Part shown: piece by piece, positions 8,743 through 20,199 of the stretch
Position numbering within the stretch: position 1 is the stretch's first letter
Layout: each line of letters starts with the position of its first letter
From: Bryoerythrophyllum caledonicum
Taxonomy: Eukaryota; Streptophyta; Bryopsida; Pottiales; Pottiaceae
Length of the DNA: 64,000 bases
Reading direction: 5' to 3'
Assembly: GCA_963971425.1 (NCBI GenBank)
Contig: OZ020517.1
Span: 2,048,501-2,112,500, forward strand
Made by a program: the position numbers and the translations under genes
The notes under the pieces: generated by a model
Databases searched by the model: none
What the model was told of the DNA's origin: nothing
What the model saw: the letters and a program-made list of their open reading frames with translations, nothing else

Positions 8743-11011
8743 ATGGCCATAGCCAGGGCCGCTCTGCTGCTCCTCCCTCTGCTGCTTGTGGGTTGCACTC
8801 CTCTCGACGACTACGTCCACAAGCCCGACGCCCACTACAGGCCTGTCACCCCCTCCGAACCACGTCTTCTTGCCTGGATGCTTGGTTTGGGAGTGAGAGC
8901 GAGAGGGTTGGTTTTTGCAGATGGCGCGACACTGGGGCTCGATTGCGGGGGAGCTTTGGGAGGTGGGAGGGCGCGGTGCTCAACATGACCAGTCAAGCGT
9001 GGCTCTCCTCGGCGGATGTGGATCGCCCCGTCTGGACTCACCATCTCGTCATTGTGGTGAGCCTCGCTGTTGTAGTAGGGTGATGAGAGACCCATTTTTT
9101 TTATCGTCCTTTTCCGCTCCTGGTGTGACTTTACAAACAGGAGTGAAAGCGGTGATCATGTTGCAGACGCCCAGGAAAATGGACTACGACTCTGAGACAG
9201 CTTTTCTTCTCATCGGCGGAGGCAGCAACACAGGCGAACCGCCGTCCGCTACAGACGAGCTTCTGTTGCTGGCTGCTGCGTAGGTCCAAAACTGTTTGAT
9301 TCGTGCAAAACAGAAGAACAGAAAACACTGTGTAGAAGTAGTAGTGTGTTGCGTGAGCTTGTGAGCGTGGTTCCCTATATTGATTGTTTCTCAGTTTGGC
9401 AGTGAAGACGAGGACTCTGGCAGCTGTTCTGTATCAGGTTCCCAATCAGCCCTTGCACTTCTCAGGTGACAAGCTTCATGCCTCGAGGTCCGAGGACGAC
9501 ATTATTGCATGTAAGGAATGTTCACATCCTTTGGTTAGTTTGTTATCAACCTATTTATCGTATCTTTGACGGTGCCAGAATGGCTACACAAGTTTCTTCT
9601 ATTCCTACATGCATCCACATTTTTCTTTCATCCACATGTATACACAATTGGCGTTCTGATCCACTGTTTCTCAGTTTTGCATTTTTTTAATTATATAAAA
9701 AAATATTGTTGTTTGTTTTTCTACAGATACTTGGGCACAGTTTTTTGAAGATACCAGGAGGACGGAATGGCCGGCCCATATTCCAATGACCAAAGCAACC
9801 ATTCGTGCTTTAGATACGGTGCAAGCTTATGCTTCTAGTCACCTGAAGCTGCAGGTTGGCCGTCTTTCAACTTTACTAGAGTTATTTTTACGGTCACCCA
9901 AAGTTTCAATAAGATTCTGTTTCCTCCCTCTTAGCACCCATTAGATGAAGAACGGAAGAGTTTGGTGGTCTCTAAACTCCAGTTTGAAGTAGTTTTAGCA
10001 TGATGTACGATGAATCTTCGCCTCCTTTTTCCTCTTTGAGTGGATTACAGATATTTAGAGCTATTTGGGGCTGATATTGATAGTTCTAAATGAGAAAAGG
10101 GGTAAAACAATCTTGGTATCGTCGGGTCTCACTTGACAATCAACAGTTTTGAAGTAACTGTGCTTACTGTCGGGTCATTTGAATGTATCTTGGCAGATAC
10201 AATCGTTTGTTGTCGGAGGTGCCAGTAAGCGGGGCTGGACGACATGGTTAACAGGTGCTGTAGACAAGGTGAGATCATACTGCCTACTGATTGGTGTTTT
10301 TATGGTCCTCAAGTAGTCATAGCTATATGACGATCGAGGTTATTTAGTTTCTGATCAATCTATCTTTGGTACACATTTGTTTTGGTTGTTCGGATAGGCA
10401 TGATGGTTACTTTAAAGAATGATGCGGAAATCTTGACTGATCTGAGATCTGAGCTGATGTACAGCGTGTGGTGGGAGTAGTGCCTATGGTCATGGACCTG
10501 CTCAACTCCGTGAAGAATCTGCACCACTTTTACCGCTCACTAGGAGGCTGGCCTCAACCCTTCCAGCCTTATTATTTGCTGAATGTAACTGCAAAGCTGG
10601 ACTCAACTGAGTTCGACAAGCTTATGGTAAGTGGTGAGGTTTGCCCTGTTTGAATTCACAAGGTGAGAATTCTTATCCAAGGTCTTTTTTGGATGCAGCC
10701 AGATTGGCGATATGGAATATAATATTATAGCCAATTTAATGAACATTCATCTGAATGTCGCCAAAGCTTTGTAAAAGAGGCAAATCATTTGGTGAAGAAA
10801 TGTTTAGTGATGTCGCCAGATTTGTGGTTTTCATGTTTAGAAATACACCCTGTGGTCTTTTCTTGTTGGTCACGTACATGCCGTATGATTTGACGTGCTT
10901 TAGCTGTGATGGACAGGCAATTGTGGACCCTTATGTTTACAACCATCGCCTCACGATGCCGAAGCTCATTGCCACGTCTTCAAACGATGAGTTTTTCCTG
11001 ATTGACGACAG
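8743..11011 (+). pseudogene. PhoPQ-related (PqaA/AprA-type) gene, 3' truncated
   Basis: The protein starts with a signal-like stretch, MAIARAALLLLPLLLVGC, then TPLDDYVHKPDAHYR, typical of family PF10142 (bacterial PqaA, Dictyostelium AprA). Exons with clean GT-AG borders: to 9056 (NMTSQAWLSSADVDRPVW), 9167-9279 (LIGGGSN), 9395-9510 (LYQVPNQPLHFSGD), 9727-9854, 10197-10268 (GGASKRGWT, with the likely nucleophile Ser), 10465-10626 and 10917-11011 (SNDEFFL). Phases agree from 9056 onward. Within exon 1, between about 8884 and 8921, the frame changes, implying a very short intron or an indel. After 11011 the gene stops at a repeat (11053), so roughly the last third, including the expected catalytic His, is missing. 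The promoter and 5' untranslated region are probably in 8510-8742. Confidence 0.8.
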
Positions 11012-11052
11012 GTCCCTTCGAAATCCATAGTCTTCTTAAATTCGCAGCTTCT

Positions 11053-12424
11053 TTGACGGACGGTCGCTCAACTTGGCCAAGTGTGAAGCGGCCCTCAAGG
11101 AAGGTGGGGGCCTTAAGGTAAGCCCCTTATAACCAACAAAACCCATAGCCAACGCCTATAAAATTGGGGTGTATCCAACCTTCTTCCATCCCATTACCAC
11201 CAACTGAGCTCCAAATGGAGGTTTGCTACTAGATAAGACCCTTACTTTTGGTCGTTGGTTATGGGGGGTACCTAGTGCTGGCCACCCACTAAACATGGCT
11301 GCACACTTTGAAAATTCATAACTAATTCAATTTTCATCGAAAAAATATGAAATTACTTGGGTTGGAATTGTAATTCTCTTAGCTATCACTGAAAAATAAT
11401 AGTATAACGATCTCCTCTCTCCATATATGCACGTTCTTCAACTTGTCGGTTTTAGGGGGGCTTACCTTAACCCTTAAACGCCAAAGCAGCCAAAAATTGG
11501 CTTCTTGGATGACATTGTTGGATGATAATCAACGTAAACAACTATTTCTCATCCAATTATTTTCTTAGGAGAGTTCCTTGAATGTACAAGCATTAGATGA
11601 TGATGAAACCGGCCTCATTGAGGTAATCATGTTTTATTTAAGAAAGAAAATGCTTGTGACACGGATCTCAATACAATGAAATTGAGAAACTTCTAGCTTT
11701 AGCTCTAAATCTGAATTCAAGCCTTCAAAATGATTTTTTTTGAATTTGAGTCCAACTAATGAAATGAAGCTAATGATGTCTAGTTTCCATACCATTTTAA
11801 AAACTAAAAAAATACGTAAAACTGAATAAGTTGTTGCAATTTGAACTTGGTTCTATAACCGTGGTTCTAATTTTAGCCGAACACGGAGCTTTCATTTACA
11901 CCAAAAGTTTTGGCACTCTAATGTCCACCTTTAGTGAAATTTTCAAATTTTTTTAGCATAATTTGTAATTAATATGAATTTTCTTCACTTTTTCTCTAGA
12001 AAATCACAATATATCCAAATTTCCACATATTTATCTGTGATTTTTGTAACACAATTGAGACATATGATCTCATCTCTGAATTTTCACTTATGTTTGATGA
12101 GAAACTAGAGCATACGATTGATTGAAAATTTAGATTGATGCCACGGTCATGGGCTCCGTCGTTAAAGGATTGAATCACAGAACTCCCAAAACGAAGATAC
12201 TAGTCACCAACTTCAGAGAATTGGAAGAGACGTAGCCACAGTAGCACGTCATGAACCCGAAAATCATGCATAGCATTTGAGGCTTCTTGTTGAAGTAGCG
12301 GTCTTCGCTCCTTCTGACGGAAGCACCCGGACGAGGTGGGAGCAGACAAGACTTTTAATGGACAGTGCAATAATGCCGGCAGTCTGTTTCCGATAACGTA
12401 GTCGCCCTGAAAGTCATACACACT
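11053..12424 (+). repeat. HET cassette leader fragment without a HET gene
   Basis: This matches cassette 1 from about 1690 to 3055: the TTGGCCAAG segment, MITE, AT-rich spacer and the start of the leader. It then breaks at about 12390-12424 and joins a LINE fragment. It lacks the TATA-like site and the whole HET frame. It truncates the PhoPQ-related gene on its left. Confidence 0.8.
11117..11466. mobile_element. TTAA-flanked MITE, GGTAAGCCCC family (copy 2)
   Basis: GGTAAGCCCC on the left and GGGGGGCTTACC on the right, flanked by TTAA at 11113-11116 and 11467-11470. It shares both flanks with the 1753 copy, so it moved here as part of the larger unit. Confidence 0.75.
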
Positions 12425-13110
12425 ACCATACAATGACCCCCCACCTAACCACATAACCCAAAACTATACCATTCAATTCATTGAATTTACATACTCCAAT
12501 GATAGATTTTCCTCAAAAACAACAGAAAACAAAACTAATAAATACCAACCCCTTGTAGATGACATCATTGCCCTCGGATGGAAAGTGGATCCCCTTATGG
12601 TAATCACACTCGGCGCTCGAGCCACCACCTTCATCCCATCTATAAACACCCTAGAAGATACCTTCAAAATTCCTATTAATACAATTAATAACACTTTCAA
12701 GAACATTAACGTCATTGCCATACAACATGCTATGTCCATCCTTCTACATAAACGCAAAATTGAAAATAACCGAACCCTTCCCAATACACGAGACCCCTCG
12801 TAAATCCACTTCTCTACTATATCGTAAACCCTAATTTTACAAAAATACACCCCCTCTCCATCCTCCCCTCCGCTACGATCTTTTTTCCTCTTTTCCTCCT
12901 TTCTCTCTCTCCCCTCCCCTTGCATCCTCTCTTGTTACTCCTATGGTTGATGGGTTCACTGGTTTTTGGTACTCGTTACATAGTGTCTACCCTCGAAAGG
13001 GGGAAGTAGTCCCAACTTACTAATTCCCTGTCCGGTGGGCATGGTCTTAGTAGTGAAACGAACAGACACTTTATTCACGTCAACCTCCAACTGGGACTGA
13101 CGTTCTTCTT
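12425..13110 (+). mobile_element. 3' fragment of the RLE LINE (copy 3, most diverged)
   Basis: Starting at about 12470 the endonuclease part is readable: IQFIEFTYSNDRFSS, NKYQPLVDDIIALGWKVDPL, LGARATTFIP, and downstream NVIAIQHAMSILLHKRK to a stop at 12800. The CCHC region is absent. The 3' flank with TAGTGTCTACCCTCGAAAGG (12980-12999) is shared with copies 1 and 2. The frame from about 12585 to the stop is open here, unlike copy 1. Confidence 0.65.
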
Positions 13111-13112
13111 CT

Positions 13113-13326
13113 TCTGCTCCAAAAATCCTCCATACCTTTCAAATTGCCAACAAGACCTCCCAAAATCCACCCCCCGTCCTTGAGCAATGGATATGGCCAT
13201 CATCATCATTTGGACATTTTGTTGAAATATTGTAAGTTATTGCAATGCCAAAATGCCCACTATAACATACTTCATTACAGTGAAAACCAAAAGTAGAACA
13301 AGAATACGTTCCCTTCTAGAATCCAT
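13113..13326 (-). pseudogene. PIF/Harbinger-like transposase N-terminal fragment (copy 2)
   Basis: Same MDSRRER start (13326) and IFQQNVQMMMMAISIAQG segment as at 1196-1472. It lacks about 60 bp at the LINE junction, so the GSYS...QMRVS end is gone. Confidence 0.35.
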
Positions 13327-13622
13327 GGTAAAAGAATAAGAGAGAGGAAAATTTCAAAGAATTGATCCATGATTCATGTAGTAAGAAATGATTGGAATCT
13401 TTACAAATGGTACGGGGTTTGGCCTTTCGACTTGTCTTTGGGGCTTTACACCACGACCGGCCAAAGGCTTCAATATGTATACTTTAATGTTTATTTTAGC
13501 AAAAAAGTTTGGCCTCTTGCCATTGTTTGGGCCCTCGCCATTGTTTGGGCTGAAATTTTTGACGGACGGTCGCTCAACTTGGCCAAGTGTGAAGCGGCCC
13601 TCAAGGAAGGTGGGGGCCTTAA

Positions 13623-13973
13623 GGTAAGCCCCCCCATAACCAACAAAATCCCATAGCCAACGCCTATAAAATTGGGGTATATCCAACCTTCTTCCATCCC
13701 ATTACCACCAACTGAGCTCCAAATGGAGGTTTGCTACTAGACAAGACCCTTACTTTTGGTCGTTGGTTATGAGGGCTACTTATTGCTGGCCACCCACTAA
13801 ACACGGATGCACAGTTTGAAAATTCATAACTAATTCAATTTTCATCGAAATAATATGAAATTACTTGGGTTGGAATTAAATTATATTGGCTACCACTGAA
13901 AAATAATAGTATAACTATCTCCTCTCTCCATATATGCACATTCCTCAACTTGTCGGTTTTTTGGGGGATAACC
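13623..13973. mobile_element. TTAA-flanked MITE, GGTAAGCCCC family (copy 3)
   Basis: The left end GGTAAGCCCCCCC follows TTAA (13619-13622). The right end is altered (GGGGGATAACC) but TTAA follows at 13974-13977. It is 351 bp. Confidence 0.65.
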
Positions 13974-14261
13974 TTAAATCACGTCTAATCGAAGCCCAGA
14001 ACTCCCAAAATGAAGACACTGGTCACCAACTTCAGAGAATTGGAAGAGATGTAGCCACAGTAGCACGTCGTGAACCCGAAAATCATGCACAGCATTCGAG
14101 GCTTCTTGTTGAAGTAGCGGTCTTCGCTCCTTCTGACGGAAGCACCCGGACGAGGTGGGAGCAGACAAGACTTTCAATGGACGGTGCAATAATGCCGGCA
14201 GTCTGTTTCGGGTGTGGGTGACCTACTCGCCCTGAAAGTCATGCACGCTACCGTGAATGAG

Positions 14262-14270
14262 TATAATATA
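14262..14270 (+). promoter_or_regulatory. TATA-like box upstream of HET gene 2
   Basis: TATAATATA in the same place relative to the GC-rich first exon-like block as in cassettes 1 and 3. Confidence 0.35.
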
Positions 14271-15382
14271 TCGCGCGTTGACTGAGAGGAGGGAAATCAC
14301 CGGGCCCACATAGCGCCAAGCAGCGTCGCCCAGAGGCGCCGAACGTCATCTCTTCTTCCTTCTCTGGATTGACTCTGGAGGTCAGCCCGCTCCATAAGTA
14401 TTAGAGGAGCGCTTCGTGTGCCTACGCGCTCGGCTTGCCCTCTACCTTGCATCAGCTGCTCTTGCTGTCGGGTCGACCTTCTGTATTTTCGTCTTGGTGG
14501 CGCTGTTCGGAGGCAGGTTGGCAGTGGAGATGCTGGACATCGGTCGCGTCCCTTTGTGGCACAAGTGAGTGTCTTCTGAATCGTGATGACATGTCGACAG
14601 TTTTTGGTGATGAGTGACCCTCTGATCTTTGTTGATTGAGGTATAGTTGTAGTGAATTTTCACAGTGGGATTGTGTAGAAGTCGGTGATTGTCATTGCGA
14701 GGAATGTCTCTTTTGCCTTGGAACTGTGAGCACGGTGATTGTTTTAGGATTCGAATGAACGTTATTCTGCCACCTCAGTGAGGGTTGGTTGGATGGATCT
14801 AATATGCACGGCTCATATGTAGCAAGTCTTTGTATCTCAATACTTTGAATCTGCATACATGTTCATTCTTAATGAGGGTTTGGACAAGTTCCGCATGTTC
14901 TTTGGCTGCTCTTTATTATCTTCCGAAATATCTTTGGTAATATATTAATACCACTGAGCTGGGAATATGATCCTTCAGTTATACGTGTTATCCAGATACA
15001 AGTGGCTGACTTGACTGTTAAGGCTGTGCGTGGTTTATCAGGAAGTCGTTCTAGAGCTTCAGGATACACTCCGTTTTTGACACACGAGGTTCTGCAGGAC
15101 ATTCCGAGCATTTCGCGCCATTTTGAGGACTATCTGGGCCAGCTTTAGCTGCAGAGGATCTCCATCATGTACGAGATCTCAGTATCAGTTTTCTGGTACG
15201 TCTGGCAGTTTCAATCCTATCTTTCAACCGGAGGAAGCTGAGCACATGCATATATTCTTGTATGAACGTTTATTGGCATTGACCCTGGGTAGGTCTGAAA
15301 GATCAGGGAAAGTGGAACAGACGATCTTCGCTCTCACACCAAGCCTTCCACTGCTACTGTTGTTGCGCCATTGACCGGCCAG

Positions 15383-17614
15383 ATGTTAAGAGAGCCTGGA
15401 ATACTGGAGATCCCAGCAGAAATGGAACGTAGTTTGGAAAATATCTGCAAATTCTGCAGTCAGTTCGATTTCGATTCACTCGGCCTTAAACCTTTCGACT
15501 TTCCGTTGCTTCACCATTCTTTGAAGAGTGTCAGATCGGGAATTTGGGAAATCGAAGGAAGGGCTGGGATATGTGTTATCTGTAAGGAGGTGTTTGGGTT
15601 TTATACTCAATGGATAACCCAAAACAAGGCTCTCTTAGCTCCCAATCGTGATTCGAAGCTTGATGATGCTAATTTTTCTATAGTGGAAGTACAGTGCAGT
15701 ACCAGTGGGAGTTACTATAAACGTAACAATTTGATCCGAATGTTTGTTCAACTGTTAATTAGTGAATGGCATCTTGGAGGTAGAAGTCATCGTCCTCTTT
15801 TTCAGTTTCAGAAATGGACTCCACAGTCTAGAGAAGGGAATGGGAAAAGTGCAGTAGAGAAACCTTACAACGGTCGTGAGAGGGGGCTACTAGTAAACCA
15901 AACACAACTTCTCGATTGGAAGAAAGCTTGCGACAAAAATCATGGTAACTCCTGCAAGTCAAACTCCAATATCATGGAGCACCTAGATTTCATTCGACTC
16001 ATTGATGTACGGCGAAGGTGTGTTACAGTGAAAAAGGGTGTCGAGCTTGCGAACCTGGAGTATGCCGCCTTGAGCTATGTATGGGGTGGTAAGAACGCGC
16101 TTGGTCGGTTTAAAGTGCCCAAGCTTATGAGACGTGGAGTGAACCGTTTAGGGGTCTTTCGGCAACCAGGGGCTCTGAAACCAGAGAAAGTACTTAGAAC
16201 CATTGACGATGCCATGACGTTCGTAGGTGAAGGGCTTAAGTTAAAGTATCTTTGGGTTGATTGCCTCTGCATCTTGCAAGATACTATAGCCGATCAAAAA
16301 ATGTTCATTAATGCCATGGACTCCATTTATGCTTGTGCGTCGGTGACCATTGTTGCAGCAGCAGGAGACAATGCTAATGCAGGGCTTCCCGGTATCAACT
16401 CACAGCATGAAGGAGAACGCATGGAACAGAACCCTCTTCAAATCCATAGAAGAGACAAGCCGACGGTATCAATTGTCCGAACACTTGACCTAGAGGGATC
16501 TGGTGAGATATTAACTTCTCAATACAAGTATGTTGGAGGATCTACATGGAGCACAAGAGGTTGGACCTTCCAAGAGAAGATCTTTTCTCGAAGGACGTTC
16601 ATATTTACCAAAATGCAAGTATATTGGGAATGCCAAGCAGCCACATGGTGTGAAGATAGCATGTGGGAGACCACGGAACCTTCATTTTATCGTCATTGCC
16701 TTAATGCACCTGAATTTCGCCTGCCCTGGTACAATAGATATGAAGGCGAATTTGCTGATAAATATCGAAAGCTGGTTGAGGAGTACACTGAGCGGAAGTT
16801 GACACAAGAGTGCGATGGTCTGGATGCATTTACGGGTATTTTGAATGCCTTAGGAAGAGGAACAGATGTTCCCAAACCAGAGTTCAAGTGGGGTCTACCG
16901 TTGTCGTCCCTAGCCAATGCTCTGATGTGGTGCTGTTTTGATGATGATCTACATTTCAATACCCTTGAGAGAAGAACTGAGAAACATCGCATTTCTAATG
17001 CCTGTAGTTGTCCATTTCCAAGTTGGTCATGGGTTGGATGGGTGGGGAGGGTAAGTATGGTGTTGACATTGGGATATCTAATGCTCGAATTGCATTTTTA
17101 TTACCACGATGACATTGCGAAAAAACTTGTCAAGGTTGAATGTAATACAAAGCGTCTTGATGGCATGATTCTTCAAATCAGAAAACCTGATGACGGGATT
17201 GACGTTCACATAGAAGACGAAAAAGTTGAAAAAGCCTTGCTCAAGTCTATTGCTTCGAATATATTATTCTTTTGGAGCAGCGCCACAAGATTCCGAATCC
17301 GAGTTGATCAAACTTCCGGTACTGTATATTGTCGTCGTGAATTCGCCACGGGTGACTTCATTGAATTGTCCATGTATAATCGGTGGCATATGCCATTACT
17401 TCCTCCAGAGTCAACACATGTTGAATATGTGCTTGTTGTCATTGGGACAGATGATGTTAAATATGAACCATTTGAAGAGAGAGCTAGGGTAGTTGTGCTA
17501 GTATGCTCTGAAAATAAAAGTGATGGCGTAGTATATCGGATGGGACTCCTCCCGATCCATCTTAGAGACTGGAAGAGATGTGAACCAGAATGGAAATTGA
17601 TTTGTCTTGGCTGA
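15383..17614 (+). CDS. HET-domain protein 2
   Basis: Intronless frame of 743 codons from the MLREPG ATG, the first in-frame ATG. N-terminal CKFC and CVIC pairs are kept. The HET core is intact: YAALSYVWG, YLWVDCLCILQ, SIYACASVTIVAAAGDNANA, STWSTRGWTFQEKIFSRR. Long runs are identical to copies 1 and 3, yet patches are quite different: 15640-15790, 16144-16190, 16730-16760, 16930-16970 (CCFDDDLHFNTLE against CPDPFPVTKSCE in copy 1), 17050-17095, 17300-17390 and 17455-17490. Leader and TATA-like site are shared with the other copies, so similar expression is likely. The short LQDTIADQKM segment lacks the acidic insertion of copy 1. Confidence 0.88.
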   Translation: MLREPGILEIPAEMERSLENICKFCSQFDFDSLGLKPFDFPLLHHSLKSVRSGIWEIEGRAGICVICKEVFGFYTQWITQNKALLAPNRDSKLDDANFSIVEVQCSTSGSYYKRNNLIRMFVQLLISEWHLGGRSHRPLFQFQKWTPQSREGNGKSAVEKPYNGRERGLLVNQTQLLDWKKACDKNHGNSCKSNSNIMEHLDFIRLIDVRRRCVTVKKGVELANLEYAALSYVWGGKNALGRFKVPKLMRRGVNRLGVFRQPGALKPEKVLRTIDDAMTFVGEGLKLKYLWVDCLCILQDTIADQKMFINAMDSIYACASVTIVAAAGDNANAGLPGINSQHEGERMEQNPLQIHRRDKPTVSIVRTLDLEGSGEILTSQYKYVGGSTWSTRGWTFQEKIFSRRTFIFTKMQVYWECQAATWCEDSMWETTEPSFYRHCLNAPEFRLPWYNRYEGEFADKYRKLVEEYTERKLTQECDGLDAFTGILNALGRGTDVPKPEFKWGLPLSSLANALMWCCFDDDLHFNTLERRTEKHRISNACSCPFPSWSWVGWVGRVSMVLTLGYLMLELHFYYHDDIAKKLVKVECNTKRLDGMILQIRKPDDGIDVHIEDEKVEKALLKSIASNILFFWSSATRFRIRVDQTSGTVYCRREFATGDFIELSMYNRWHMPLLPPESTHVEYVLVVIGTDDVKYEPFEERARVVVLVCSENKSDGVVYRMGLLPIHLRDWKRCEPEWKLICLG

Positions 17615-17643
17615 CAAATACCCAATTTAAAAAGTATCTATGC

Positions 17644-17898
17644 TTACATGAGTTTTAGGGCTGCATGTGCTCCTACACTCATGTATTTTCCATAGTTTGT
17701 TGTGAATACGTAGTTCAATTGTACTTCTTTTGGCCTAGTTTGTTTCTTGAAAAATTGAGTGTCATCCTTGCAAGTATGATTATTCTCAACTAGCCTGTCC
17801 ATTGTCAAAGGCTTGAATCTACAGGCTCTAACAAATGGCAAGTTATGTAATAGTGAGGTTCTAACGGATGAACATGACTGTTGTAGCAATTTGAGCAA
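17644..17898 (-). CDS. Small convergent ORF downstream of HET gene 2 (hypothetical)
   Basis: 84 codons. The last 65 correspond to the small ORFs after HET genes 1 and 3, with changes such as DRLVENN for DKLVEKY. The N-terminal extension starts MLKLLQQSCSS. Not recognised; may be non-coding. Confidence 0.25.
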   Translation of the reverse strand: MLKLLQQSCSSVRTSLLHNLPFVRACRFKPLTMDRLVENNHTCKDDTQFFKKQTRPKEVQLNYVFTTNYGKYMSVGAHAALKLM

Positions 17899-18229
17899 TC
17901 TAGAAGTGTAAGGAATCTTACATTGTTTTGAATGATATAATTAGCTCCCAAATCTTCAATGTATATTTTCAATTTTGCATGTAATTACTTACGTTGTCAC
18001 AAATAAGATACATCAACATTTGAACGTTGCTAATCGTTCAAGACATTACTTATCTACAAAAGACATTATGTTGATTGTATCTTATGTAAAATCTTTGTTG
18101 TAGCATAGAATTCAATTCCAACAACTTTGAAAGTTGATGAGTGATGCTTTGACCTTTGTTTTAGGTGTTGTTTCTTAATCTCTAGGTATGATAGTGAAGT
18201 TTTGTGGGATTGTATGGGATTTTTTTTTT

Positions 18230-18870
18230 GAAAATGTGGTGCTAATTGTGAATATTGTAGTCCATGTCCTTTGGTGTGGAGCTGAAAGCATGTTGTTTGT
18301 TTTGAGTTCAAATTAGCGTTATCAGGGTTTGGGTCTTTCTCTATTCTATCCTTCATCTTCCTAAACGTCTTTGATATTTGAGGAATAGCATAGAGCTGGG
18401 ATCATGATTCCTCAACTGTACCTTAACCAAATACAAGTAGGTATCTTGAAGGGTGGGATTGTGGGTGGAGAATTTGAAGGTTGTTTTGAGAGCTTTAAGT
18501 TATTTTCATGTGTTTGACATGCGTAGATTTTGTAAGAAGTTGTCATTTTGGGCCCCAAGGATGGTTTGTTTCAAGGTTTGCTGCAGAACACCCCCGCAAT
18601 CGTAGTTAACAAACTTCTTGTAGAATTTGAAGTACCTTCACATGTAAACCGTAATCCTAAACTCTCCCTACACTACTTAGTAACTAAATAAACTACAGTA
18701 CGCTACACACACTACACTAATGTATCATGAACCCTTCTCCTCACCCTCACTCTCATCATGCAATAAATGCCACTCATCAATTCACATTATACTGAAGCAT
18801 GTCCTCTAGATATTCGGGAGTTGCTAGACTAGTTGCAAACATCTCTGGCCCGAGGATGGGTTGCTTGCGG
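18230..18870 (+). repeat. 3' flank of the HET cassette containing a diverged copy of the HET leader
   Basis: Shared with 63190-63830. The part at 18350-18550 aligns by eye, at low identity, with the leader just upstream of HET gene 2 (14900-15090): ATCTTCC..., GAGCTGGGA..ATGAT.CCT, CCA.ATACAAGT.G, TTGA..G. It may be the leader of an older, lost HET copy. No HET frame follows. Confidence 0.45.
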
Positions 18871-18984
18871 GGGCTGATACCCGTGGGAGAGGATACCCAT
18901 GCAGAGGGTACGAGTTAATGCCCGCTAACTTGGCGGGGACCCGCGGAGATGAGTGCCGTGCGGAATTAGACGTCGGGCGTGCGC

Positions 18985-19183
18985 TAGGTCGCCCTCGCCA
19001 CTAAGGGCGGGTTGAAATAAGGGGAGCGCCTATCTGCCTGCCGCACTCACCTACCCGATGCTCCTTTCCTGCTCAAGCCTCCTACCTACGCATGATATCC
19101 GCCTCTGCCCGATACCCTCATGACCGACCGGGGCGAGCACTAGGGGGTCACAGGTATAGAGTCGGGACGTCGACGTCGTCGGG
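18985..19183 (+). repeat. Left inverted repeat of the Pack-type element
   Basis: GC-rich arm, inverted relative to 21196-21392 with scattered mismatches and small indels. Confidence 0.65.
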
Positions 19184-20199
19184 TTGGTGTGAATGGCCGT
19201 TGCAAATACTGTCGTGGGAAAGAGGCTAGCTCACCTGCTCGCAAGGGCGACACCAGTCGTCGCCCAAACGCAGGAGCTTGTCGCGGGCAGGAAACTTTCG
19301 CAACTACCCTGCACATAGGTCGCCTTTCTTTGAATTCCTCATCCGTCCTCTCGTCCGCGCCGCCTTGCCTAAACCCGCCACCATCTCCCACTCTTCTACA
19401 TCCCGCAATCCTAGTCTAATTATGTTCTAGATAACTGCCATGTGATGTTTTGTGGTTTATGCATCCCAGCTGACCGCATTCTTGAAGAGGCCCAGAGGTC
19501 ACATTCAAGCACAGGACATCACACAACGACCCATCGACAGACCTGTAAGCTCTACTCTCTATCATTGTGAGCAACCTCTCTGCTGTACGTGAAGATCGTA
19601 TGATGTATGAGACTTTGATATATTAGAGATATCTGTATAGTTTGGTTGCTCATTTTTGTTTGCTCATTGAAGTTTTTACTTGTGATTGGTGTGGAGCCTT
19701 TGCTGTAGGAGATTTATTGTGGAGGTTAACAATTATTTCCTGTGTCCACTACTCCGGTAGTTTTATGGGAGTTTGAGGCTCAAACTATACTACATTTTGA
19801 TGTTTACAGAGGACTGGATTGTCAAAGTTACAAGAAATTGCCAATTATGTGAACTGCTTCATGGGAGTTTTAAGGCAGTTTCGATAATACCCCTGGTTTT
19901 CATGTATTTTCTAACCGAACCAACTTAACTGGTAACGGTTTTGGTGATGATATCATCGGGTACATGTGTGAACGTAGCATTTTGCATCACATTCATTTGT
20001 TGTTTGTATAATGAGTTTGTATGATTATGGTGTGGCTTTATGTTGGTTTGCTGTTGCTCGTAAAGTGTGGGTTTTTGTTCCTGTTTCCATTTCTTCTCTG
20101 TGCAACAGCTTACATATGATAACACATCTTGTGATGCAGACGTGAATAGTATCGTGAAAGAGACAGCCAAAGGAAGGAGGATTTGGATACAGAAGTGCC

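Larger units (their letters stand above)
13360..18870 (+). repeat. HET cassette 2 (duplicated unit carrying HET gene 2)
   Basis: Same order as cassette 1: TTGGCCAAG segment, MITE, leader, HET frame, 3' flank. The AT-rich spacer of about 650 bp found at 2110-2800 is missing here (junction near 13977). The 3' flank extends to about 18870, where it meets a GC-rich block also found after HET gene 3. Confidence 0.8.

Noticed and set aside
14887-15148. Forward frame upstream of HET gene 2 (PLSWEYDPSVIRVIQIQ ... FEDYLGQL) as an extra HET exon
   Set aside because: Cassette 3 has a TAG in this frame and cassette 1 a rearrangement, and no splice link to the HET frame is evident.
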